A stretch of 64,000 bases of DNA. It comes from Pseudoxanthomonas sp. 3HH-4. Its GTDB lineage: Bacteria; Pseudomonadota; Gammaproteobacteria; Xanthomonadales; Xanthomonadaceae. How positions within the stretch are numbered: position 1 is the first letter of the stretch; each line of letters begins with the position of its first letter. Both the position numbers and the translations under genes were made by a program. The stretch is from assembly GCF_006716465.1 (NCBI RefSeq), contig NZ_VFPB01000001.1, positions 264,483 to 328,482 of the forward strand, written 5' to 3'. The notes beneath the pieces are model-generated. The model did not search any database, was not told the origin of the DNA, and saw only the letters and a program-made list of their open reading frames with translations. Below are positions 53,742 to 62,662 of this stretch, piece by piece.

Positions 53742-54134
53742 GCCTCTGTAGTGATGTTGTTGTGTGGTGTGGTAGTAAGGTAGTACACCTAGACGGACAG
53801 GGCAAGCAAAACCGTTCGTTTTGGTGAGTTGATTCAGGATTCAGTCAGGTTGAGGTCGGACAGCGGAAGGCTTGTTATGGGTAAAGCAGAAACCGTGCCA
53901 ATCGCAAGTTGTTGATCCAATAGGCTTTTGGCTTCTGTCCTGCGTGTCCGGTGTCCGAGTGCATGTCCGCCCAGGTGTCCGTCCTGCATGCAACAAGACG
54001 CGCCAGGGTGTGCGTTGTGACTGCGAACACGCCGCTTCGGCCCGATCCCGGTCAATGCGGTGTGTTCTGGTTTGGATGCCGTTCAACCACGAACCGTTGC
54101 GGTCCACTGGCGCCGGCGCAGCCGGCATTCAGCT
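53742..54134. other. 393-nt non-coding gap
   Basis: The gap between the repeat protein and the SDR gene. The first 50 bases hold the leader and a palindrome (listed separately). Open frames across the rest lack ribosome sites, family features and normal codon positions. Composition is more mixed than the neighbours. I see no terminator, tRNA or IS ends. Confidence 0.5.
53767..53788. promoter_or_regulatory. Imperfect palindrome, candidate operator of the repeat-protein gene
   Basis: The outer arms GTGT and ACAC and the inner TAGTA-type bases give a 22-bp imperfect inverted repeat (GTGTGGTA ... TAGTACAC) around AGTAAGG. It resembles the GTGTACTA-type operators of GntR/YtrA-like regulators, but no such regulator gene is adjacent. 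Confidence 0.4.
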
Positions 54135-54839
54135 TTACCAGGGCAGCGAAGCGCCCTGCCAGTCGAGGAAGCGGCCGCTGTCCTCTGCTCCGAGGTGGTC
54201 GATCACGTGGAGCAGCCCTGCGGCGGATTCCTGCACTGACAGCGCGGCGTTGTCGCCCCCCATGTCGGTACGGACCCAGCCCGGATGCAGGGCGACGACC
54301 GTGATGCCGCGTGCGGCCAGGGCCTGCGACAGCAGCGAGGTGGTCATGTTCTGCGCGGCCTTGCCGATGGCATAGCTCGGGGTGCGGAATTCCTGTCGAA
54401 GGCCGATCGATCCGACCTCGGACGAAATATTGGCCACCACGCCGCCCTCGGCCAGGCGTGCGGCCAGCGTCTGCACCAGCAGGAACGGGCCGGCGGCGTT
54501 GGTATGGAAGCTGGCATCGAGATCGGCAGCGGTCACGTGGCCGAAACGCTCGCAGCCGCGCAGCACGCCGGCATTGTTCACCAGCAGGTGCAGGGGTTCT
54601 TCATCGGTGACCAGCGACACCTCGTGGAGCAGCTGGTTGCGGCTGCGGGCGTCGGCAACGTCGAGCGGCAGCACATGCAGGCGGCCGGGGTACTCGCCCG
54701 CCAGGCTGTTGAGCGCAGTGGCCTTGCCGGGCTGCCGGCAGGTCGCGATGACGTGGCAGTGGCGGGCCAGCAGCTGCCGGACAAGTTCCAGGCCCAGGCC
54801 TCGGTTGGCCCCGGTCACCAGGCAGTGCTTGCGGTCCAT
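54135..54839 (-). CDS. Short-chain dehydrogenase/reductase (C-factor-like)
   Basis: A 234-residue SDR. The NAD(P) site TGANRGLG is at residues 9-16, NNAG in the middle, and the catalytic YxxxK appears as YAIGK with the upstream ISSE serine. C-factor (CsgA)-like SDRs share the GWVRTDMGG motif near the end. Substrate unknown. The ATG at 54839 follows GGAGGTGCC, a strong ribosome site. It is divergent from the M16 peptidase gene across 144 nt. Confidence 0.9.
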   Translation of the reverse strand: MDRKHCLVTGANRGLGLELVRQLLARHCHVIATCRQPGKATALNSLAGEYPGRLHVLPLDVADARSRNQLLHEVSLVTDEEPLHLLVNNAGVLRGCERFGHVTAADLDASFHTNAAGPFLLVQTLAARLAEGGVVANISSEVGSIGLRQEFRTPSYAIGKAAQNMTTSLLSQALAARGITVVALHPGWVRTDMGGDNAALSVQESAAGLLHVIDHLGAEDSGRFLDWQGASLPW

Positions 54840-54983
54840 GGCACCTCCGCACAACAGGATTGGCGGGCCGCGGCGAGGCGGCGGATGGGCCATTCGTCAT
54901 GGCTTGTGGCCTAGTGTAATGACCGCGGGCGGCGGTTAGCATCGGGGTTCTCCAGGCCCATTCAGTATTCAAAGGAGTGTCCG

Positions 54984-57845
54984 ATGCACCTTTCCCGCCG
55001 GCCCCGCGCCGCCCTGCTCGCCATCGCCCTGTCCGCCGCGCTCGGGGGACTGGCCTACGCGCCGGCGTCGACGCATGCGAAGCCGGCGGGCGCAGACGTC
55101 GTGATTCCTTATGAAGAGTTCACCCTGCCGAACGGCCTGCGCGTGATCGTGCACACCGACCGCAAGGCGCCGATCGTGGCGGTGAATGTCTGGTACCACG
55201 TGGGCAGCAAGAACGAGACCCCGGGCCGCACCGGCTTCGCGCACCTGTTCGAGCACCTGATGTTCCAGGGCAGCGAGAACCATGACGGCGAGTTCTTCAC
55301 CCCGTTCGAGTTGGTCGGCGCCACCGACCAGAACGGCACCACCAACCAGGACCGCACCAACTATTTCCAGAACGTGCCCACCACTGCCGTGGACATGGCG
55401 TTGTGGATGGAATCCGACCGCATGGGCCACCTGCTGGGCGCGATCGACCAGAAGGCGCTCGACGAGCAGCGCGGCGTGGTGCAGAACGAGAAGCGCCAAG
55501 GCGAGAACCAGCCCTATGGCCGCCGCATCTTCGCGCGCATGTTCGAGGCGCTGTACCCGGCCGGGCATCCCTACAGCTGGCAGACCATCGGCTCCATGGC
55601 CGACCTGGACGCCGCCACGCTGGACGACGTGAAGACCTGGTTCCGCAGCTGGTACGGCCCCAACAACGCCGTGCTGGTGCTGGCCGGCGACATCGACGTG
55701 GCCACCGCCAAGGAGAAGGTGACCCGTTACTTCGGCGACATCCCGGCCAGCGCCACACTGGCGGACATGAAAACCAACATCCCCAAGCACGCTAAGGACA
55801 CCCGCGAGACGATTCCCGACCGCGTGCCGCAAGTGCGCGTCTACCGCGCCTGGCCGGTGGCGGAAATGGGCACGAAGGACGCCACCCTGCTGGACCTGTT
55901 CGCGCAGGTGCTGGGCGGCAGCGCGGCCTCGCGCTTCGACACCCGCCTGGTGCACGGCGACAAGATCGCCGACCAGGCCAGTGCCTTCCAGTGGAGCAGC
56001 GAGATCAGCAGCACGTTCTTCCTCATGTCCACCGTGAAGGAAGGCGTGGAGCCGGCCAAGGTCGAACAGGCCCTGGACGAGGAACTCAAGCGTCTGGTCA
56101 CCCAGGGCCCGACGGCCGAGGAACTGGAGCGCGCCAAGGTCTCCGGACGCGCGGCGTTCGTGCGCGGCATCGAGCGCATCGGCGGTTTCGGCGGCAAGTC
56201 CGACGTGCTGGCCTCGTGCGCCGTCTACCAGGGCACGCCGGATTGCTACAAGGAAGACTTGGACATCCTCGCCAACGCCACGCCGGCGGAAGTGCAGGCC
56301 GTGGCCAGGAAATGGCTGACGGGGGCCTCGCATACCATCCTCGTGCAGCCCAGCGAGACGCCCGCCTCGGCCCTGCCGGAGACTGTGTTCGCCGCGCCCG
56401 CCACGCAGCCGGCCGCCACGCCCAAGGTCGACCCGAAGTTCAAGACGGTGAAGACCGACGTGGACCGCAGCCAGGGCGTGCCTAAGACCGCGACTTTCCC
56501 GGACCTGAAATTCCCGGCCGTGCAGCGCGCCACCCTGTCCAACGGCATGCAGGTCGCGCTGGCCGAGCGGCATGAAACGCCGGTGGTGCAGATCAGTGTC
56601 GAGTTCCCCGGCGGTTACGCCGCCGATGTCGGCAAGAAGCTGGGCACCGCCAGCTTCGCGCTGCAGATGATGGACGAAGGCGCGGGCGAGTACGGCGCGC
56701 TGGACTTCGCTGCACGCAAGGAGGCGCTTGGCGCGGAACTGACCACGGGCGCTGGCCTGGACAGTGCGTCGGTGGGCCTGTCGGCACTGACCGAAAAGCT
56801 GGACCCGTCGCTGGACCTGCTCGCTGACGTGCTGCGTCGCCCGACCTTCGCCCCGGCCGAGATCGAGCGCGTGCGCGCCACCTGGATCGCCGGCATCAAG
56901 CAGGAGAAGGCGCGTCCGCAGACCGCCGCGCTGCGCACGTTGCCGCCGCTGCTGTATGGCACCGGCCATCCATATGCCATCCCGTTCACCGGCTCGGGCA
57001 CGGAGGCATCGATCGCCTCGCTGACCCGCGACGACCTGGTTGCCTTCCATCGTGACTGGCTGCAGCCGGACCAGGCCCGCATCACCGTGGTCGGTGACAC
57101 CACGCTGGCGCAGATCGTGCCGTTGCTGGAAGCCCGTCTGGGCGACTGGAAGGCCGCACCGAACGCACCGAAGCTGGCGGCCGTGCCGAAGGTGACCAAC
57201 GCCACCAAGCCGCGCGTGTTCCTGATCGACCAGCCGGGTGCCATCCAGTCCAACGTCTACGCGGCCCAGCTGGTGCCGCCTACCGGCGATGCCGGCACCA
57301 TCGACTTCGATTTCGCCAACGGCGTGCTGGGCGGGCAGTTCAGCTCCCGCCTCAACATGAACCTGCGCGAGGACAAGCACTGGGCCTATGGCTCTTACAG
57401 CGGTGCCCGCAATGCGCTCGGCCAGCGTCCCTGGTGGGCCAGCGCCGCCGTGCAGAGCGACCGCACCGCCGATTCGATGAAGGAGCTGCAGAAGGAGATC
57501 AGCCAGTTCGCCAGTGGCCAGGCCCCTGCCAAGCCGGACGAGATCACCAAGATTCGCGCGGCCAACACGCTGGAACTGCCGGGCGCGTACGAAACCGCGT
57601 CCGCCGTGCTCGGACAGATCGCCACCAACCAGCGTTATGGCCGGCCCGACGACTACATCGTCCAGTACAAGGCCCGCAACGAAGCGATCGGCGCGGCCGA
57701 TGTCGCCAAGGCGGCGTCCACCCTGTCGACGTCCGCACTGACCTGGGTGGTGGTGGGTGACCTGTCCAAGGTCGGGGAATCGGTCCGCGCGCTGCAGCTG
57801 GGCGAGGCGGTGGAACTGGGTGCCGACGGTAAACCGAAGCCGTAA
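54984..57845 (+). CDS. Tandem M16 family zinc metallopeptidase
   Basis: A 953-residue exported protein with two M16 units. Signal peptide (ending THA), then the active unit with inverted zinc motif HLFEH (His87, Glu90, His91) and the distal glutamate near NEKRQGEN. The second unit (from about residue 510: LKFPAVQRATLSNGMQVALA) lacks HxxEH, as in pitrilysin/BepA-unlike pairs where it only shapes the chamber. Such periplasmic enzymes degrade small peptides and unfolded fragments. AAAGGAG upstream supports the ATG. A very long antisense frame over the same DNA is a shadow. Confidence 0.93.
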   Translation: MHLSRRPRAALLAIALSAALGGLAYAPASTHAKPAGADVVIPYEEFTLPNGLRVIVHTDRKAPIVAVNVWYHVGSKNETPGRTGFAHLFEHLMFQGSENHDGEFFTPFELVGATDQNGTTNQDRTNYFQNVPTTAVDMALWMESDRMGHLLGAIDQKALDEQRGVVQNEKRQGENQPYGRRIFARMFEALYPAGHPYSWQTIGSMADLDAATLDDVKTWFRSWYGPNNAVLVLAGDIDVATAKEKVTRYFGDIPASATLADMKTNIPKHAKDTRETIPDRVPQVRVYRAWPVAEMGTKDATLLDLFAQVLGGSAASRFDTRLVHGDKIADQASAFQWSSEISSTFFLMSTVKEGVEPAKVEQALDEELKRLVTQGPTAEELERAKVSGRAAFVRGIERIGGFGGKSDVLASCAVYQGTPDCYKEDLDILANATPAEVQAVARKWLTGASHTILVQPSETPASALPETVFAAPATQPAATPKVDPKFKTVKTDVDRSQGVPKTATFPDLKFPAVQRATLSNGMQVALAERHETPVVQISVEFPGGYAADVGKKLGTASFALQMMDEGAGEYGALDFAARKEALGAELTTGAGLDSASVGLSALTEKLDPSLDLLADVLRRPTFAPAEIERVRATWIAGIKQEKARPQTAALRTLPPLLYGTGHPYAIPFTGSGTEASIASLTRDDLVAFHRDWLQPDQARITVVGDTTLAQIVPLLEARLGDWKAAPNAPKLAAVPKVTNATKPRVFLIDQPGAIQSNVYAAQLVPPTGDAGTIDFDFANGVLGGQFSSRLNMNLREDKHWAYGSYSGARNALGQRPWWASAAVQSDRTADSMKELQKEISQFASGQAPAKPDEITKIRAANTLELPGAYETASAVLGQIATNQRYGRPDDYIVQYKARNEAIGAADVAKAASTLSTSALTWVVVGDLSKVGESVRALQLGEAVELGADGKPKP

Positions 57846-57951
57846 GGCCCGGAAGGCACCGCTCCTCCGCGCGGGGAGCGGTGCACGTGCCCGGAGCGAT
57901 TCATCCCGCGTGGGCCAGAATGGCCGCGACTCACACTTCAAGGTGACTTCG

Positions 57952-58269
57952 ATGCGACTCGCCCTTCTTGCCGCCGCTTCCACCGTGCTGCTGTCCGCCT
58001 GCACCTGGGTGCACCTGGCACCCACTGCCCGGGATGTCCGCGTGGTCGGCGCGGGCGCCGTTCCCGCCGGCTGCGAGAAGCGCGGTGAGGTATCGGTATC
58101 GGTCAAGGACAGCGTGGCGTTCTATGAACGCAACGCCCTGCGCGTGCGTGACGAGCTGGAAACCCTGGCCCGTAACGAGGCGCCGGGCCTTCAGGCCGAC
58201 ACCCTGCAACCCCTGGGCGATCCGGCCAACGGCGAGCAGCGTTTCGCCGCGTTCCGCTGCGGTCGATGA
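57952..58269 (+). CDS. DUF4156 domain lipoprotein
   Basis: A 105-residue lipoprotein with lipobox (VLLSACTW). The mature part reads RDVRVVGAGAVPAGCEKRGE then a helix ERNALRVRDELETLARNEAP, the DUF4156 profile of small RcsF-like envelope proteins. AAGGTGA precedes the ATG at 57952. It lies 106 nt after the M16 gene and its stop touches the palindrome before oleA. Confidence 0.82.
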   Translation: MRLALLAAASTVLLSACTWVHLAPTARDVRVVGAGAVPAGCEKRGEVSVSVKDSVAFYERNALRVRDELETLARNEAPGLQADTLQPLGDPANGEQRFAAFRCGR

Positions 58270-58271
58270 AA

Positions 58272-58287
58272 TGTGACGTGCGTCACA
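58272..58287. promoter_or_regulatory. Perfect CRP/Clp-type site upstream of oleA
   Basis: TGTGACGTGCGTCACA equals TGTGA-N6-TCACA and sits inside a 22-bp perfect palindrome (58269-58290). It is 107-122 nt before the oleA ATG. Clp, the Xanthomonas CRP homolog, binds this consensus. The same palindrome followed by TT could also act as a weak terminator of the DUF4156 gene. Confidence 0.8.
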
Positions 58288-58393
58288 TTTTAAGCTGAGG
58301 CGCGTCCAGGGCGATCCTGCGTAAAGATGCGGTGAAGGCGGGAAGTGAGTACCCTTGTCGGCCCCCTCTGCCTGAGCCTTGGCGCTAACCTCG

Positions 58394-59410
58394 ATGCTCT
58401 TCAAGAATGTCTCCATCGCGGGACTGGCGCATATCGATGCGCCGCACACGCTGACGTCCGACGAGATCAACGCCCGCCTCCAGCCCACGCTCGACCGACT
58501 GGGCATCAAGACCGACGTGTTGAACGACGTCGCCGGCGTGCACGCCCGTCGGCTGTGGGACGACGATGTGCAGGCCTCCGACGCAGCCACGCTGGCGGCA
58601 CGGAAGGCCTTGCTCGACGCCGGCATCGGCGCCGACAAGATCGGCCTGGTGGTCAACACCTCGGTCAGCCGCGACTACCTTGAGCCGTCCACTGCCAGCA
58701 TCGTCTGCGGCAACCTGGGCGTCAGCGACCATTGCCAGACCTTCGATGTGACCAATGCGTGTCTGGCCTTCATCAATGGCATGGACATCGCCGCCCGCAT
58801 GCTGGAACGCGGCGAGATCGACTACGCGCTCGTCGTCGATGGCGAGACCGCCAACCTGGTCTACGACAAGACCATCGAACGCCTCAATGCGCCGGACGTG
58901 ACCGAACAGCAGTTCCGTGATGAGCTGGCGGCCCTGACCTTGGGCTGCGGTGCCGTGGCGATGGTGATGACGCGCCGCGAGCTGGCGCCGGATGCCCCGC
59001 GTTACAAGGGCGGCGTGACCCGCTCGGCGACCGAGTGGAACAAGCTCTGCCGCGGCAACCTGGACCGCATGGTCACTGACACCCGCATGCTGCTGATCGA
59101 AGGCATGAAGCTGGCCACCAAGACCTTCGCCGCCGCCAAGATCGCGCTCGGCTGGGCCGTGGACGAACTGGACCAGTTCGTCATTCATCAGGTCAGCCGC
59201 CCACATACCCAGGCGTTCGTGAAGTCGTTCGGCATCGACCCGAAGAAGGTCATGACCATCTTCACCGAGCACGGCAACATCGGCCCGGCCAGCGTTCCGA
59301 TCGTGCTGAGCAAGCTGAAGGAGCTGGGCAAGCTGAAGAAGGGCGACCGCATCGCCCTGCTCGGCATCGGCTCGGGCCTGAACTGCACGATGGCCGAGGT
59401 GGAGTGGTAA
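58394..59410 (+). CDS. oleA: 3-oxo-2-alkyl acid synthase OleA (olefin biosynthesis)
   Basis: A 338-residue thiolase-superfamily enzyme that joins two fatty acyl-CoAs head to head by Claisen condensation, the first step of long-chain olefin synthesis. As I recall the Xanthomonas campestris OleA sequence, this is very close to it, starting MLFKNVSIAGLAHIDAPHTL. Catalytic residues by this numbering: Glu97 (DYLEPST), Cys123 (NACLAF), His265 (VIHQVS) and Asn295 (EHGNIG), 20 less than the tagged crystal numbering. The start at 58394 gives the family length. A CRP/Clp site lies upstream and a strong terminator follows. Confidence 0.96.
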   Translation: MLFKNVSIAGLAHIDAPHTLTSDEINARLQPTLDRLGIKTDVLNDVAGVHARRLWDDDVQASDAATLAARKALLDAGIGADKIGLVVNTSVSRDYLEPSTASIVCGNLGVSDHCQTFDVTNACLAFINGMDIAARMLERGEIDYALVVDGETANLVYDKTIERLNAPDVTEQQFRDELAALTLGCGAVAMVMTRRELAPDAPRYKGGVTRSATEWNKLCRGNLDRMVTDTRMLLIEGMKLATKTFAAAKIALGWAVDELDQFVIHQVSRPHTQAFVKSFGIDPKKVMTIFTEHGNIGPASVPIVLSKLKELGKLKKGDRIALLGIGSGLNCTMAEVEW

Positions 59411-59434
59411 TCCCACCCGGCATTCGCATTCCAG

Positions 59435-59460
59435 GGGCCGGTTCGCCGGCCCTTTTCTTT
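59435..59460 (+). terminator. Rho-independent terminator after oleA
   Basis: GGGCCGG and CCGGCCC form a 7-bp stem with a TTCG loop followed by TTTTCTTT, 24 nt after the oleA stop and before oleB. It would uncouple oleA transcription from oleB. Confidence 0.9.
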
Positions 59461-59477
59461 GACGGCGGCGACGCGCG

Positions 59478-60368
59478 ATGAACCTTCCCGGCTATCCCTC
59501 CCATCCGAAGCGCTTCGAGGTCCGTCCGGGCCTGTCGATGAACTACCTTGATGAAGGCCCGCGCGACGGCGAGGTGGTGGTGATGCTGCACGGCAATCCG
59601 TCGTGGAGCTATTACTGGCGCACGCTGGTGGCGGGGCTGTCCGACAAGTACCGCTGCATCGTGCCCGACCACATCGGCATGGGCCTGTCCGACAAACCCG
59701 ACGACAGCCGCTACGACTACACCCTGCAGTCGCGCGTGGACGACGTCGCCGCGCTGCTGCAGCACCTGGGCATCACCGGCCCGGTGACGCTGGCCGTGCA
59801 CGACTGGGGCGGCATGATCGGCTTCGGCTGGGCGCTGTCGCACGCCACGCAGGTGAAGCGCCTGGTGGTCACCAACACCGCTGCATTCCCGATGCCGGCG
59901 GCGAAGGCGATGCCGTGGCAGATCGGGTTGGGTCGCGACTGGACAATCGGCGAGTGGATCATCCGCGGCTTCAATGCATTCTCTGCGGGTGCGTCCTGGA
60001 TCGGTGTCGAGCGGCGCATGCCGGCCGATGTACGCCGCGCCTACGTGTCGCCGTACGACACCTGGGCCAACCGCATTTCGACGATCCGCTTCATGCAGGA
60101 CATCCCGCTCGGTCCGCAGGACAAGGCGTGGCCGCTGCTCGAAGCCGCTGGCAAAGCGCTGCCGTCGTTCGCCGACCGGCCCGCGTTCCTGGGCTGGGGT
60201 CTGAAGGATTTCGTGTTCGACAGGCACTTCCTCGACGGCTTCCGTGCCGCGCTGCCGAACGCGGAGGTGCATGCGTACGAGGACGCCGGCCATTACGTGC
60301 TGGAAGACAAGCACGAGATCCTGGTGCCGCTGATCCGCGACTTCCTGGATCGTCATCCGCTCGATTGA
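59478..60368 (+). CDS. oleB: OleB, beta-lactone decarboxylase (haloalkane dehalogenase-like alpha/beta hydrolase)
   Basis: A 296-residue alpha/beta hydrolase of the haloalkane dehalogenase branch. Motifs: HGNPSWSYYWR, nucleophile in HDWGG (Asp109) and the base in DAGHYVLED (His272). OleB removes CO2 from the cis-beta-lactone made by OleC, giving the cis-olefin. No strong ribosome site precedes the ATG at 59478. The gene stands between the oleA terminator and a repeat, with no obvious promoter in the 17 nt after the terminator, so expression may depend on readthrough or a promoter overlapping the terminator. Confidence 0.93.
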   Translation: MNLPGYPSHPKRFEVRPGLSMNYLDEGPRDGEVVVMLHGNPSWSYYWRTLVAGLSDKYRCIVPDHIGMGLSDKPDDSRYDYTLQSRVDDVAALLQHLGITGPVTLAVHDWGGMIGFGWALSHATQVKRLVVTNTAAFPMPAAKAMPWQIGLGRDWTIGEWIIRGFNAFSAGASWIGVERRMPADVRRAYVSPYDTWANRISTIRFMQDIPLGPQDKAWPLLEAAGKALPSFADRPAFLGWGLKDFVFDRHFLDGFRAALPNAEVHAYEDAGHYVLEDKHEILVPLIRDFLDRHPLD

Positions 60369-60374
60369 TCCCTT

Positions 60375-60545
60375 CTCCCCACGGAGCTGATCCCTTCTCC
60401 CTGCGCCAGCGGGGAGAAGGTGCCGAAGGCGGATGAGGGGCGCTTCTGCTGTTGCTTTGTCTGGTGGGCGTTCAAGCGGCTCGCTTGCGCTCGCGTCCCC
60501 TCATCCGGCGCTGCGCGTCACCCTCTCCCGCAAGGGGAGAAGGGT
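60375..60545. repeat. Long inverted repeat element between oleB and ykgJ
   Basis: Several copies of CCCTTCTCCC and its complement GGGGAGAAGG occur with an inverse pair of GCGGATGAGGGGCG-type sequences (near 60430-60445 and 60496-60512). This type, with CCCTCATCCG and CCCTCTCCC blocks, is common between genes in Xanthomonadaceae. It separates the convergent oleB and ykgJ-like genes and can fold strongly. Confidence 0.75.
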
Positions 60546-60925
60546 CAGAACTCCGGCAGCGGGTTCCTGTCGGCGTCAATCACGCCCACCCAGTCCGCCT
60601 CCTCCAGCAGTGGCAGACCATGCGCCAGCCGCGCCTTGTCGCACTGCGCGCTGCGCTCGCCGAACTCCAGTGACGCCGGCACCAGCGCGCACACCGACGG
60701 TCGCCGGTCGTGGATCGTGCAGCGGCTGTAGCGGCCGATGTCGGCATCCAGCGCCACGCAGTGCGGATGCTTCTGCGAGGTGCCCCGCATCACCCGCTCG
60801 TGCACCCGCAGCGGTTCGGTCAGTTCGATCGGTACCACGCCGCCCTGGTCGGGATCCGCCTCGCTCCAGTGGAAGCTGACGCGGAAGTGGGCGCAGCAGG
60901 CGCCGCAGGTCAGGCAGGGATGCAT
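60545..60925 (-). CDS. YkgJ family cysteine-cluster protein
   Basis: A 126-residue protein with clustered cysteines: MHPCLTCGACCAHFRVSFHW at the start, RCTIHDRRPSVCALVP in the middle and CDKARLAHG near the end, the zinc- or iron-binding YkgJ (CxxCxxCC) pattern. Role unknown. It lies on the opposite strand between oleB and oleC. Its start is 93 nt from the oleC start, so the two are divergent and may share a control region. The minus frame is open much further upstream as antisense of oleC, which is a shadow. Confidence 0.9.
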   Translation of the reverse strand: MHPCLTCGACCAHFRVSFHWSEADPDQGGVVPIELTEPLRVHERVMRGTSQKHPHCVALDADIGRYSRCTIHDRRPSVCALVPASLEFGERSAQCDKARLAHGLPLLEEADWVGVIDADRNPLPEF

Positions 60926-61018
60926 CGGGGCTTGGCTGGCGGCGGTGCGCGGGCGGGACGCGCATTCTGCCAACCCGGGCGGCTGACGCAAGTACCGTCC
61001 AGCGGCGACAATGACGGC

Positions 61019-62662
61019 ATGACCGATCCGTGCAACATCGCCGCCAGCCTGCCCCGGCTGGCCCGCGAGCAGCCCGACCGCGTGGCCATGCGCTGTCCCG
61101 ACGCCGCCGGACGCTACACCCGCGAACTCACCTATGCCCAGCTGGACGCGCGCAGCGACGCCATCGCCGCGGGCTTGGGTGCGTATGGCATCGGTCGCGG
61201 CGACCGCACCGTGGTGATGGTGCGCCCCACCCCGGAATTCTTCCTGCTGATGTTCGCGTTGTTCAAGGCCGGCGCCGTGCCGGTGCTGGTGGATCCCGGC
61301 ATCGACCGGCGCGCGCTGAAGCAGTGCCTGGACGAAGCCGAACCGCAGGCCTTCATCGGCATCCCGCTGGCGCAGGCCGCGCGCTGCGTGCTGCGCTGGG
61401 CGAGGTCGGCGAAGAAGATCGTCACCGTCGGCACGCGCTGGGCCTGGGGCGGCACCACGCTGGCGAAGATCGAGGCGCGCGGCGCGAACGCCGGCCCGCA
61501 GCTCGCCGCCACCGCACCCGACGATGTCGCCGGCATCCTGTTCACCAGCGGCTCCACCGGAGTGCCCAAGGGCGTGGTCTACCGCCACCGCCATTTCGTC
61601 GCCCAGATCGAACTGCTGCGCAATGCGTTCGGCATGCAGCCGGGCGGCGTGGACCTGCCCACGTTCCCGCCATTCGCGCTGTTCGATCCCGCGCTCGGGC
61701 TCACCTCGGTGATCCCGGACATGGATCCCACCCGCCCGGCCAGCGCCGATCCGAACAAGCTGCACGCGGCCATCGCGCGTTTCGGCGTCACCCAGTTGTT
61801 CGGCTCGCCGGCGCTGATGAAGGTGCTCGCCGACCATGGCGCGCCGCTGCCCGGCGTGCAGCGCGTGACCTCGGCCGGCGCGCCGGTGCCGCCGGATGTC
61901 GTGGCGAAGATCCGTACGCTGCTGCCGGATACCGCGCAGTTCTGGACGCCGTACGGGGCCACCGAATGCCTGCCGGTCGCCGTCATCGAAGGCCGTGAAC
62001 TGGACGCCACGCGCGTGCACACGGAAGCCGGTGCCGGCACCTGCGTCGGTCGCGCCGTGCCGCCGAACGAGGTCCGCATCATCCGCATCGTCGACGCGCC
62101 GATCGAGCGCTGGAACGATGTCGAGGTGCTGCCCGATGGTGAGGTCGGCGAGATCACCGTCGCCGGGCCCACGGCCACCGACACCTACTTCCATCGCGAT
62201 GCCGCCACGCGCGCGGCGAAGATCCGCGAACTGCTGCCAGACGGCGGCGAGCGCATCGTGCACCGCATGGGCGACGTGGGCTGGTTCGATGGCGAGGGTC
62301 GTCTGTGGTTCTGCGGCCGCAAGACGCAGCGTGTGGAAACCGCCGACGGCCCGCTCTACACGGAGCAGGTCGAACCCGTGTTCAACACGCATCCGCAGGT
62401 GCGCCGCACCGCACTGGTCGGCGTGGGCGAGGCGGGCCGGCAGCGGCCGGTGCTGTGCTACGAGGTGATGCCCGGCGTGGTCGCCGACCGTGCGCGCATC
62501 GAACGCGAGCTACGCGAAATCGGCGCGCGCCATCCGCATACCGCGCGCATCGGTGCGTTCCTGCCGCATCCGGGTTTTCCCGTCGATATCCGCCACAACG
62601 CCAAGATCGGCCGGGAGACCCTGGCCGTGTGGGCCGCCACGCAGAAGGAGCACCACGCATGA
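61019..62662 (+). CDS. oleC: OleC, beta-lactone synthetase (AMP-dependent synthetase fold)
   Basis: A 547-residue member of the ANL superfamily. Nucleotide loop [11 protein letters not shown] (about 175-185), motif [13 protein letters not shown], and the C-terminal [18 protein letters not shown] hinge. OleC converts the 2-alkyl-3-hydroxy acid from OleD into a cis-beta-lactone using ATP. The ATG at 61019 fits the family N-terminus. The stop overlaps the oleD start (ATGA), so C and D are coupled. Confidence 0.95.
   Translation: MTDPCNIAASLPRLAREQPDRVAMRCPDAAGRYTRELTYAQLDARSDAIAAGLGAYGIGRGDRTVVMVRPTPEFFLLMFALFKAGAVPVLVDPGIDRRALKQCLDEAEPQAFIGIPLAQAARCVLRWARSAKKIVTVGTRWAWGGTTLAKIEARGANAGPQLAATAPDDVAGILFTSGSTGVPKGVVYRHRHFVAQIELLRNAFGMQPGGVDLPTFPPFALFDPALGLTSVIPDMDPTRPASADPNKLHAAIARFGVTQLFGSPALMKVLADHGAPLPGVQRVTSAGAPVPPDVVAKIRTLLPDTAQFWTPYGATECLPVAVIEGRELDATRVHTEAGAGTCVGRAVPPNEVRIIRIVDAPIERWNDVEVLPDGEVGEITVAGPTATDTYFHRDAATRAAKIRELLPDGGERIVHRMGDVGWFDGEGRLWFCGRKTQRVETADGPLYTEQVEPVFNTHPQVRRTALVGVGEAGRQRPVLCYEVMPGVVADRARIERELREIGARHPHTARIGAFLPHPGFPVDIRHNAKIGRETLAVWAATQKEHHA

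Noticed and set aside
53834-54128. Two overlapping minus-strand frames in the gap before the SDR gene
   Set aside because: No ribosome site, no family features and compositions typical of random frames.
54969-58106. 1045-codon open frame on the minus strand
   Set aside because: It lies antisense to the M16 peptidase gene and shows no motif, signal or ribosome site; its length reflects GC content.
58269-58290. The palindrome before oleA as only a terminator
   Set aside because: It matches the CRP/Clp consensus exactly and has a 2-base loop with a short T-run, a poor terminator shape; a dual role is still possible.
60545-62392. 615-codon minus-strand frame
   Set aside because: Only the last 126 codons (YkgJ protein) are real; the rest is antisense to oleC.
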